From assembly GCA_030267965.1 (NCBI GenBank), contig BRYA01000201.1, positions 1 through 64,000 of the forward strand: a stretch of DNA of 64,000 bases, in the 5' to 3' direction. This stretch comes from Triparma columacea. Lineage: Eukaryota > Sar > Bolidophyceae > Parmales > Triparmaceae. Position 1 is the first letter of the stretch. Each line of letters opens with the position of its first letter. The position numbers and the translations under genes are program-made. Below, in pieces: positions 10,841 through 19,669 of the stretch. The notes under the pieces were generated by a model that saw nothing but the letters and a program-made list of their open reading frames with translations, searched no databases and was not told the DNA's origin.

Positions 10841-12215
10841 TTACATTTCCCTGCTGTCATCGTCATCGTCGTCGTCGTCGTCTTCAGCTTCTAAATCTTC
10901 TAACAAATCTTCCTCCTTGGCCTTGAGGTCCCTGAGCCTCCCTCGCATCCTCTTTATTTCGTTTTTGACTCCCTCTATCCTGACTTGCTTGTCGGTGAAG
11001 ATCACGTCTGCCTCCTGACGGAGGGAGTTGAGGGCCTTGGATATTTGTGAGACGGTCACCATGGACTCCTTGGTGGGGTCGTGAGATCCATCGTCGTCCT
11101 CCAGGGCCTCCATGAGCTCGACGCCCCTCCCTAGCTCCCCCCCGAAGACGTACTCCACGAGGGTTCCAATCATCTCCTTCCTCTGCTGGACCCTCCTCTC
11201 CCTCTCCTGCAGCGCGTGCCCCATGCACTCCCTCATGTCTAGGTAGAGGTTGGTGAGGGCCGTGAGGTGAGACTCCCTGAGCTGAGACAGAGGGGGGCTG
11301 AAGGCGTCGTCCTCTTCTGGGTATTGGTTAGAGTCGCTCTCGTAGTTGCCGCTCGTTGGGGAACCGGAGACCGCCTCGAGCGGGGGGGGGGGGGCGCTCC
11401 CCTGCTGCTGCGGTGCCGCCCCACCGTTCGAATTTGACCTCCTCCTCGCAGGAGACTTCCTATAAACCTCTGGCGCCGGGGCCTCGCCTGACCAGTCCAC
11501 GACCCCCTCCATAACTAGCCTTTCAAAGTCCCCCACCCCCGAGCAGTTCTTTCCCGTGGATGCCAGGGCGTGTGAGTTCCCCGCGTTGCATCTTAGCAAT
11601 CGTAGGTTTGGGTCGCAAGGTACGACGACGCATTCCTGGCCCTCCTCCTCGTCCTCCGGGGTGGGGTTGCAAATGATGGCGTTCATTAGCCTCACGAGCC
11701 AGCTCGCCTCCCCCTCGACAAAATAAGCCTCGTCGTCTTCCTCATCGCCCCCCATCGTTGCCGGGGGAGCCCACTCGACCTCCCAGTCCACCGGGACGAT
11801 GGAGCTCCTGCACAGCTCCATGAAGAGGGGCTGCGTGTTCTGGTCGCAGCACTCGAGGAGCCTGACAGTCTTGAAGTGGAGCTTCACCTCGCCCCGCCAC
11901 TGGGGGTTCTGGGCGTCTGGGACCACGACGTCGAGATGGCCCACCATTCCTGAGCTCTTGGAAGGGGAAGATTCGTTTCCGTTCGGGGAAGAGGTGGTAG
12001 CAGATGCTGGTTGGGACTCGTAGTAGCTGCGGGGGGGGGGGGGGTAGGCCGAGGGGAATGAGAGGGGATAGGGAGATAGGCAAACCTTCCTCCCCTACCC
12101 TACCCCTCCTTCCCTCCTTCCCTCCTTACCTCAGTGCTGTGCCTATGAACCAACCCCCCGACTCGTCGCACACGTCCACGATCCACTCTACCGGAACGTG
12201 GCCCTCTGGGGTCAT
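10841..12215 (-). CDS. uncharacterised acidic coiled-coil protein
   Basis: Model complement(join(10841..12026, 12130..12215)), about 423 aa. Exon 1 ends CTGAG before GTAAGG; exon 2 follows a C-rich tract ending GCAG; the split codon gives Ser and the frame is continuous. The ATG at 12215 is the first in frame; another exon farther upstream is possible because an acceptor-like CCAG lies just before it. The start has VPVEWIVDVCDESGGW, followed by a globular-looking region to about residue 200, then a Pro/Ser-rich linker, a predicted coiled coil from about residue 280 to the end and a terminal run of aspartates. I do not recognise the family. It converges on the zinc-finger/kinase gene, with 42 bp between the stops. 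Confidence 0.65.
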
Positions 12216-12934
12216 GGAGGTGGAGATGTGGCTGGAGTAGGATGCTAAATGAGAGGAACTCGGGGTGAGGGAGGGATGGGGAGGCTGAGGTGTACGGGCG
12301 GAGAGGGGAATGGATGAGAGGGGGTGGGAGAAGGGGAGGGGGGGCACGCGTTAGAGACATTGGGACAGCAAGAGTTAAGCTGAAAAAACAAACTTGGCGA
12401 AGACTCGAATTTGGATAATCCTCAAAGGAGGGACCGCAAGCATGAATAAAAGACAGGGGTGGAGAGTGGCGGGAAGGAGATGGCTCACCGTGTTCGTCGG
12501 AGGTTCGAGGGCCGCCTTGATCATTTTCAAACCGCTTGCTGGAATTCGGATGGACTTTTGAGGCAAAATAATTTTGGAGGTGGGTCTGGATTGATTTGGG
12601 AAAGGTTTCGGGGGGGCGGCGGAGGAGTGGTTGGGAGTTTGTGCGGTGAATGTTAAGAGGGTGTAATTTAGCAGCTGAGGGGTCCCAAGATGTTGTATTT
12701 TGATGGAAAATGGGCAAGGGACGGAGATGAGCGACGACGGGATTGCCTGTTTTTGAAGCAGTTTGGGGATGGTTGGTGGAGATTGGGTGATTTTTCAATC
12801 TTCTTTCGTCAATCTAATACCATAAATCAACTTGAATCGCCAGAATACCCCCCTTAGGCCCAAATTTACATCCAAGGCAAACACAATAGACGGAGAGAGG
12901 AGAAAGAGCAAGGAAAGAGAAGAGAAAGAGCAGA
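12216..12934. other. intergenic stretch, possible upstream exon on minus strand
   Basis: No gene is clearly supported. On the minus strand an open segment from 12798 ends near 12490 at a GGTGAG donor-like site and could be an upstream exon of the acidic coiled-coil protein, but its codon content is unconvincing and phase cannot be tested. Confidence 0.3.
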
Positions 12935-12946
12935 TATATATAAATA
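12935..12946 (+). promoter_or_regulatory. TATA-box-like element of RPB11
   Basis: TATATATAAATA lies 41 bp before the RPB11 start codon, which implies a very short 5' leader if initiation occurs about 30 bp downstream. Assigned by motif and position only. Confidence 0.5.
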
Positions 12947-12986
12947 GGAAGTAGTAGTAAAAGAGTAGGAAGTTGGGAACAGCAAT

Positions 12987-13464
12987 ATGAACGCGCCTGA
13001 GAGAACCGCCGCGTTCATGCTAGATGAGGACAATGGAGAGCAGAAGATCAAGTACGCCCCCTCCACCAAGGTCCCCAATGCAGGAACCTTCACCTTCAAC
13101 AAGGAAGACCACACCGTGGGGAATTTGCTCAGGATGCAGGTAAGGCAACGTACAAGCCAAGCAAGTTGTCTGGCAAAGTAGTGAAAGTTGATGACTAACC
13201 CCACCCCGCCCCCCCCTTCTCCTGTAGCTCCTCCTAGACAGCAACGTCCACTTCGCCGGGTACATGATGCCCCATCCTCTCATCAATAGCCTCACCATGA
13301 CGGTACAGACCTCGGCTACGCACATCGCGCCGCTGGACGTAGTCAAGAATGCTTTGGATGACCTGCAGAGTGAGACTGTTAGTCTCGGGGAGTCCTTCGA
13401 GAGGGGGCTTAGGGAGTGGCACGAGAAGGAGGGAGAGAGGGGTATGAGGAGCAGGGAACTTTAG
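12987..13464 (+). CDS. RPB11: RNA polymerase II subunit RPB11
   Basis: join(12987..13139, 13228..13464), 129 aa, close to the usual 115-125. RPB11 pairs with RPB3 in the Pol II assembly platform and is the counterpart of the bacterial alpha dimer. The protein begins MNAPERTAAFML and contains the family hallmark KVPNAGTFTFNKEDHTVGN, then VHFAGYMMPHPL and VQTSATHIAPLDVVKNALDDL, all in the RPB11 order. The intron has GTAAGG and CTGTAG ends and falls between codons, right after the HTVGNLLRMQ helix. The start is the only ATG before the conserved region. The last dozen residues are charged and not conserved in the family. Confidence 0.95.
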
Positions 13465-13726
13465 GGGGGCGGGAGGGTTGGGGTGGAGGGAGGGGGGGAG
13501 GGGTAAGTGTAAGTCTAGGGAGGGGGGGAGTGGTCCAGAAAGACATTTGCAAAAGGTATTTCGTAAATTACGAGTTTTGATTTCTTCATTAGGTTCTACT
13601 TTGTTCTTCGTTGTAATGTATCCCTTCTCCCCCCTCTTTCTTTTCTCCCTCTTTCATTCTTTCCTCCCCCCCCTTTTCCCCCACACTCCACCCTCAGAAC
13701 AGAAGCAAAGAAGACAGAAGAATAGA

Positions 13727-16700
13727 ATGGACTCACAAGAGTCGAATTCCGTTATAAATATGTCCCTCCACCAGTTACTCTCCGATATGAGGGGCTCGGT
13801 GCGGGACCAAGTCGAGGGGGACCTGAATAGTGTTCTTGTGGAGGTGGGTGCTGCAACTGTCGAGGGGTTGGGAGGGTGTGGGGGGGATCAGCAAGAAGTT
13901 CAAATGTGGAGGTTCCCAAGTTTGGGGTCTATCGTGTAGGAGAAGTGGGTGCTGGGGAAGGAACAAGGGTCGATGGTGGAGGAGCTCTTGTTAGGGTTGC
14001 AACAGCAGGTCATTGCGGAACAAAAGCAGCTGTGGTGAAATAATTCCTCTCTGGCCATCTATTTCGGTCTTTCCTAGGACCCTCCCGTTATTGTTTGGTT
14101 TTCCCGCGCTCGCTCACTCCAACCCAACCCAACCCAACCCAACTGCCCCCCCCCCCTCCAGATGAAGGCAGACCTTGAGGAGCACATGGCCCAAACAGCA
14201 CTGAAGCACGTCAAGAAGGTGGTTGAACAGGCCGTTAGGGAATCTGTCAGGAAGGAGCTGAAGAGTTGTGGGATTATGGACGAAGGGGGGTCGTTGGTGA
14301 TGAAGGGTGGCAAGGTGGACGTTGAGGAAATGGACAGAAGAGTTCAGGCCGGATTAGGATCGCTGGATGAAAAGATCGAAGAGGTGAAGAATGACGTGGC
14401 TGTCGTCAAGGGAGAACTCTACGAAAGGGTTGGCGAGATTGAAAGGAGGCTGATTGCAGACCTCCTTATTGAAGCCGAGGGGGTAGACGAGGAGGAGGGG
14501 GTGGGAGAGAAAAGCGAGAAGGAGAACGAGAACGAGAGCGAGAGCGAGAGCGAGAGCGTAGATAATGAGGACGAGAAGGCAATTGGCAAGAAGGAGCCTC
14601 TAGTCGAGGCCATGGTGGAACCCGTGGTGGAACCCGTTGTGGAACCTGTTGTGGAACCCGTCGTGGAACCCGTTGTGGAACCCGTAGTGGAACCCGTGGT
14701 GGAATCTGAACCTCCAGTTATTTCGGTGGAGCCGGAGCCTGCAGAGGAGGAGCCAATTCCTGAGCCTCAGCTTGCTGTGGAAGCCGAACCGGCTGTCGAA
14801 GCTTTTTCCGAGCCCACGGTAACTGCCCCTTCCACGCCCGCACCCGCACCCACACCCACACCCGCACCCGCACCCGCATCCGCACCTGCACCCGCACCTA
14901 TACCTACACCTGCGAAGGAAGAAGCCGTGGCGGCTCCTGTGGTTGTTGAAGAGGAGAAAAAGGAAGAGGACGTTGTCCATACTCCTCAAGCCACAGTCGA
15001 AGTATCCCAGCCCAAGAGCACGCCTGGCATTAGCTCTCGCATTCGGGAGAAGGTTCGGATGTGGGCTAAGTCGGTATGCGAAGAGAACAGCCTTGCAGAT
15101 ACGAAAGGAAACAGACAGTCCATCTTCAGGAAGGCCGCCATAGTAAAGCACAGACAACACAAACAGAGCATTCTAATTGCGAGCAGGAACCCGTCCATGG
15201 TAATGCTTGCGCAGCTCCCGCAGAAGAAGGATGTCATGTCTAAGAATCACCAAATCCAAGACCTCGAGAAGAAACTTGAAGGGTTCATGGCGGAGACCAA
15301 GGGACGGCTCGAAAAGTTGGAGGTTGCTGTCTTTGGGGGTGAGGGAGACGAGTCGACGTCGATAGGGGGGAGAATGAATAAGCTTAAAGGTATACTCGAG
15401 GGGGAAATCAAAGGACGCCTTAAATCCACTGAGGATGGAACCGGGAAGCTTCGGGTTGCCGTCGTGAAGCTTACCAAAACGGTGGAAGCAAACGGATCCA
15501 ATGAGGGGGCAGTCGGGGAGGCGGAGCTCGAAAAGATAAAGGTGGAAGTGGGAGCAGAAATGAAGGAAATGAAGGAAACCATGGTGGAGGTCGTAGAGAG
15601 GGAGGTGGGGAAGGTCGGGATCGAGGTTGAGAATATGAGGTTGGAGGTTGGAGAGGAGGTGGGGCAGATTCACAGGGTCATCGGCAAGCTCAATGATAGT
15701 AAGAAGCCGACAAACACGCTTTCATCGATCGTCTCGTCAGTCATCGTCGGCTTCAAGCACATGGGTGAGAGCCTTGGTATGGTGGAGAAGAAGCAGGGAA
15801 GTATAGATTTGTTTGCCGGAAATGAGGGCGTGGCTCTGTGGAAGGAACTCGGTACACTGGGGAGCGCGGGAGCGAAGGTCGCCGAGGAATTAGGAGAAAC
15901 CCCGGCAGGAAACATTGCTGGGAAGATGGAGAGCGGGGAAGCAGAGGGGAAGGCTCTAGTAAACAAGATTGGATCCGTCGGAGTGCTATTGCTTTCGCTT
16001 CTGCGGAAGACCGAGGAGAATGGATACGTCAAGGACGTCTTGTCAAGGCTGAGCTACAAGAAACCGCCCAAAGGAGTCAAGGCGCAGAACTGCAGGATCG
16101 GGCTGGAGAAGGTTTTCGACAACGTCAAGATGCTCTTTGAGGTCGCAGGGGGGGGGTTGGGGGAGGTTGCCGTGGAAGTCATGGGGCTGAGGGGGGAAGT
16201 CGGGAGGAAGCTGGGGCAGTTCGAGGCGAAGGTAAGTCGAAGGTCCCGTTAGTGCTTTGAAATTGAAAGGTCGTCGCAAGAAGTTTACCATTCGTCCATC
16301 CGCCCCCTCCCCTTTGCAGGAAACGTTCACCCCTCTCGAGTACACACATAACCTCCAGGATACCCTGTCGAACAAGATTTCCGAGGCACATACACAGGTT
16401 ACAAGCTTCGAGGAGAAGATTGCGATGCTCCTCGCCTCCATGAAGGGAGACAAGCAGGCTATGGAGGTGATTGGAATGCTCAAGAGCAACTTGGATGAGG
16501 TGAAGATGAGGTTCATGCGATTGCAGGACGAAATGGGAGACAAGGTCGACGGCCAGGAAATGATGTCGCTCATGAACGATATGGGAGACAGCTTGAGGTC
16601 GACCTTAAGCAAGACTCCCCAAATAGCAAAACTCACTAGCATCATAAACAAGAAGGCTGATAGGGAGCAAATCGCGGAGCTAGAAGAAGAGATACAGGTG

Positions 16701-17210
16701 CGTATGGGAGTAAGGGCGAGGGGGAAGCGAAGGGGGGAGCGAAGAGAACGCAAGTAGATACTGATACTAACCCCAAATCAACCCCAAATCCCGTTACAGT
16801 CCAAGGTCACGTCGAACTTACCGCCAGCACTCACGTACTCAACCTGTCTTACGTGCAATCGGCCACTCGGGAAATTGAAAGGATCTTCGTCGTCGTCGTC
16901 GAACACCTCATATTTGGGCAACGGAGGGGGGAGCGGGGACTGGAAACGTCCTCCGAGCGTCGTTGACGGGAAGGAGGTTAGGGTGCTGAATAACAACAAG
17001 AAAATCAGCCTGACGAAAAAACAGTCGGATCCTCATGCGAGCCCAGTGCTCGTGTCCAACTTGATCGGCGATCCAAGGAAGCAGTCCTTCGTTGGGAAGA
17101 AGAACTTCAAGTTGGAGCTCGGAGGAGGGGGTGGGGAGGGAGGGGGGGGAGGAGGGGGAGTTGTTGTTAGCAAGTATCCGGGGAGAATGCTGCCGGCGGT
17201 GAAAAAGTGA
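13727..17210 (+). CDS. coiled-coil protein, QRICH2/DUF4795-like (flagellar type)
   Basis: Model join(13727..13843, 14162..16231, 16320..16697, 16800..17210), about 991 aa, with all junctions between codons. The 318-bp first intron is unusually long and could hide a small exon near 13940-14035, but no in-phase version was found. Order of parts: short N-terminal helix; acidic Glu/Ser region; seven VVEP repeats; a Pro/Ala linker; a long coiled coil; then KADREQIAELEEEIQ followed by STCLTCNRPLGK. That last pair resembles the conserved end of QRICH2/DUF4795 proteins, which are linked to flagella and sperm tails. The tail is Gly-rich and ends with LPAVKK. The gene itself is convincing; the family assignment is moderate. 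Confidence 0.7.
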
Positions 17211-17293
17211 AGAAATGAAATGTGATTGTATCAAAAAAAAGTTATGTTCTTGCTTCAAAACTGGAGTCACACAGTCGCGTTTCGTCCCCGTGC

Positions 17294-17301
17294 AAAAAAA
17301 A
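17294..17301 (-). terminator. RNA polymerase III T8 terminator
   Basis: Eight T residues on the minus strand begin two bases after the last anticodon-loop base of the 5' tRNA half. This is where termination would be expected if the rearranged tRNA gene is transcribed as one unit from the 17448 side. Confidence 0.75.
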
Positions 17302-17302
17302 G

Positions 17303-17448
17303 TTTCGAGTCAATCGCCTTAACCACTCGGCCACGTACGCTAAGAGCGCGAACGACAGGATTCTGAAGCGATGGGTGAGGACGTGTGTACGCGAGACGAG
17401 TAAGTTCGCGAAATAACTTACCGAACCTGCGAGGCTGACGCCAATTGA
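17303..17448 (-). tRNA. permuted tRNA-Ser(CGA) with T-loop interruption
   Basis: Read on the minus strand, the parts come in this order: 3' segment B 17448-17422 (anticodon 3' stem TCAAT, variable arm GGC-GTCA-GCC, T stem to TTCG); a 59-nt insert 17421-17363; segment C 17362-17347 (AAT, CCTGT, acceptor 3' strand CGTTCGC, discriminator G); 6 nt CTCTTA; then 5' segment A 17340-17303 (acceptor GCGTACG, D arm, ATTGA, loop CTCGAAA). Joined as A-B-C they give an 81-nt class II tRNA. The anticodon stem pairs 5/5, the T stem 5/5 (one G-U), the acceptor 6/7 with one T-T mismatch, and the T loop TTCGAAT is canonical. The anticodon CGA is at 17307-17305 and would read UCG. CCA is not encoded. The insert can start one base earlier without changing the product. 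Function is unproven; a decayed copy is the main alternative. Confidence 0.75.
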
Positions 17449-17701
17449 TATCAAACATTGGAAATTAGCATGAGAAATCGATTTTTTGCTATAGTTAAAA
17501 CGAAAGCTTGCCTGGCACAAAACCGAGGGCACTGTGAAGAAAAACAAAATTGATTGATTTGCACTTCTCCCTTCTTGGACGTATTTCGTCAAATTTGCTC
17601 CTTGTCCTTCCATTAGACTACCATTTACGCCTCAGAGTCTCGAAGAAGCTCCTACAACTCGCATAAGTCCAAAATCCCACCCTCATCTTCAGCTCCCCGA
17701 C

Positions 17702-18449
17702 ATGGTCTCCTCCTCATCTCCGCCCTCTGCCCTCTCGGACGACGAGTTGTTTGCCCTAGGGTGTTTGATGGCAATCTTAGTGTTGATTGTTACAAGCGTG
17801 TTGTGGTGTTTGGGCTGTTTTTCTCCAAAAACAAGGCCAACCACTGCCGAGGTTAAGACAGAGAGGTGAGAAGGGAGGGGGGGGGGGTGAAGGGGCTGAG
17901 GCGGAACAAATGCCGGCTGAGGCGGAACAAATGCCATTCCAACACCAAACCCTACGACAATAAACACTCTCCCAAAATCTAACCCCNNNNNNNNNNNNNN
18001 NNNNNNNNNNNNNNNNNNNNNNNNNNNNNNNNNNNNNNNNNNNNNNNNNNNNNNNAGTCTCCCCACCCCAACCAACGCTCCTGGTGACCCTCTCTATCCC
18101 CCCTTCCTCCCTTCCATTAACTCCAGTAACGAGGTGCCTGGTGAATTCCCTGGCCCTAGCGGCTTCCGGCAACCTCCTTTTGATCCTCCCCCCCTCCCCC
18201 CCACCTACCGCCTCCGTGGGGGAGGCGGAGGGTTTGCAAGGCCTTCTATTTCCCCCCCACCAAATCCTCCGCTCCTCCACTCGCGTCGGTAGGATCGCCA
18301 TCGTTCGGGGCCTAATTGACACCAAATCAGGCGTCAAGAGCGTACACTTGGACTACGATAAGGAGGTGGTGGACGAACTCAAGAGGTTCGATAACCACAA
18401 CCCAGTGCATTACGGTGGAGGGTTGCTGGACGTGTTGAAGGGGAATTAA
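17702..18449 (+). CDS. small single-pass membrane protein (model spans a gap)
   Basis: Exon 1 is 17702..17865: MVSSSSPPSALSDDELFA, then a hydrophobic segment (about residues 18-40) ending WCLGCF, before GTGAG. The intron contains the 69-base N gap, with CTAACCCC just before it. If the acceptor is the CCAG at 18123-18126, the phase matches and the frame gives a Pro-rich tail with a PPTY (PPxY-type, WW-binding) motif ending at TAG 18290-18292, total 109 aa. A different frame stays open to 18449 and ends with a convincing-looking segment (GVKSVHLDYDKEVVDELKRF). The gap or a further splice may connect to that frame. Exon 1 is fairly secure; the 3' end is not. Confidence 0.4.
17987..18055. other. 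assembly gap (69 N)
   Basis: Unsequenced bases inside the intron of the small membrane-protein gene; true length unknown. Confidence 0.99.
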
Positions 18450-18537
18450 TCGATAATCTGTTGGTTGTTTCGAGAGGTTTTCCATACTACTATTTTTGTT
18501 TTAAAGTGTTCATTGGGGCCTTATTATCCACCCCCCT

Positions 18538-19233
18538 TCACAAAACCGTAACCTTGAACCACAAGTGCGCGCTCCCTCCCCACCCTAAATCCCTCGTCCC
18601 GTACCCAGCCTTCGGTGGGACCTTGATAAGTCTCGTCCCTCCCTTCCTGACGCCTCTAAGTCCCATGTCCCATCCTTTAATGACGTCCCCCTTTCCGAAC
18701 TTGAAGCTAAAGTCGGAGCTCCTATCGAAGACCTTGCCGTTCTCGTCGTCCCTCTTGCCGACGTAAGACACCCTGATCCGAGTCCTGTCTTCGATGACTT
18801 CACCCTTCCCGATCTGAAGGTCCTTATACTTGATGCCCATGTTCATTTCCTTCCATTCTCCCCCCCCCCCTCCTCCTCCTCCACCTCCTCCTGCTCCCCC
18901 TTCCCTCTCCCTCTTCTTCTCTCTTGCCCTCTCCCTCTCCTTCTTCTTCCTCTCTTTTTTCTTGTCCGCCCTTTCCTGTAGTTTGTTCTTCTCTTCCTCC
19001 CTCTCTTTCTTCTCTTTCTCCTCTTTCTCCTTTCTTGTCATTTTCTTTTCCTTTTGTCTTTCCTTTTTTAGTCTCTTTTTCTCTCTCTTTTCTTCGCTAT
19101 CTTCTGTATGTTCTGCTGTATGTCCTGTATTGTCTCTTATCCTTTTCCTATTGATGCTCCTATTGATGTACATTCTTTCAATTTCATCATCATCCTCGTC
19201 GATGGCTTTGTTGGTTTTGCCTCTTCTTCCCAT
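18538..19233 (-). CDS. FKBP-type peptidyl-prolyl isomerase, charged N-terminus
   Basis: Single exon, 231 aa, ATG at 19233. Residues about 128-231 are an FKBP domain: IKYKDLQIGKGEVIEDRTRI, VSYVGKRDDENGKVFDRS, FSFKFGKGDVIKGWDMGLRG, then GGTRLIKVPPKAGYG and the closing HLWFKVTVL strand. The usual loop between the AYG motif and the last strand is shortened. The first ~125 residues are a long Lys/Glu/Arg-rich helix plus a Gly run, the layout of nucleolar/nuclear FKBPs of the yeast Fpr3/Fpr4 or insect FKBP46 type, which act on histones and in ribosome assembly. Nuclear location is inferred from that charge pattern. Confidence 0.88.
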   Translation of the reverse strand: MGRRGKTNKAIDEDDDEIERMYINRSINRKRIRDNTGHTAEHTEDSEEKREKKRLKKERQKEKKMTRKEKEEKEKKEREEEKNKLQERADKKKERKKKERERAREKKREREGGAGGGGGGGGGGGEWKEMNMGIKYKDLQIGKGEVIEDRTRIRVSYVGKRDDENGKVFDRSSDFSFKFGKGDVIKGWDMGLRGVRKGGTRLIKVPPKAGYGTRDLGWGGSAHLWFKVTVL

Positions 19234-19669
19234 TGTGCACTTTAATTTGCTCTATTTGCTGTCTAAATTGTGTCTATTGATTGGTATTGATTAGCAAAGT
19301 GATTTAAGTCTATCAAATTGTCGCTAATTTCTTCAAATTGGGCCCCTGCTTTTACTTCTGGAAAATTGAGAAATTGAGGGCCGGATCTCATCTAATAGAA
19401 CACAAGATTGAGATATAAGTGAAGAGCTTAGGCGCGTTACGGTACTTCTTGCAGTACGCGGCTGAGCGTGTCTATACGTGTGAACCAATCGTTAATTGGT
19501 GCGTAGTTATGGCATGTGTAAGTCAAGTAATAGATCCCTATTTCATTGTTTTTCTCCATTCCAGTCCAGATCCAGAGACCATCGAAATCACACTTCTTTC
19601 CTTCCTGCCCAACTCCTCAATTTGCACGTATTTCAACATCATTACAACTTTATCAACCTCTAGTCAAAT
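19234..19669. other. spacer between divergent FKBP and UTP10 genes
   Basis: A shared upstream region for two divergent genes. No coding, tRNA or repeat signal was recognised. Confidence 0.5.

Noticed and set aside
13940..14035. Internal exon EKWVLGKEQG of the coiled-coil gene
   Set aside because: Acceptor GTGTAG is acceptable but every donor tried leaves a phase that creates a stop at the next exon; kept only as a note.
14600..15160. Minus-strand frame opposite the coiled-coil gene
   Set aside because: Composition of repeated GCG/CGC-type residues is the shadow of the Pro/Ala and VVEP repeats on the plus strand.
17303..17340. A conventional linear tRNA-Ser starting at 17340 on the minus strand
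   Set aside because: After the anticodon loop comes C and eight T, with no matching 3' anticodon stem, T arm or acceptor strand downstream; the matching pieces lie upstream instead.
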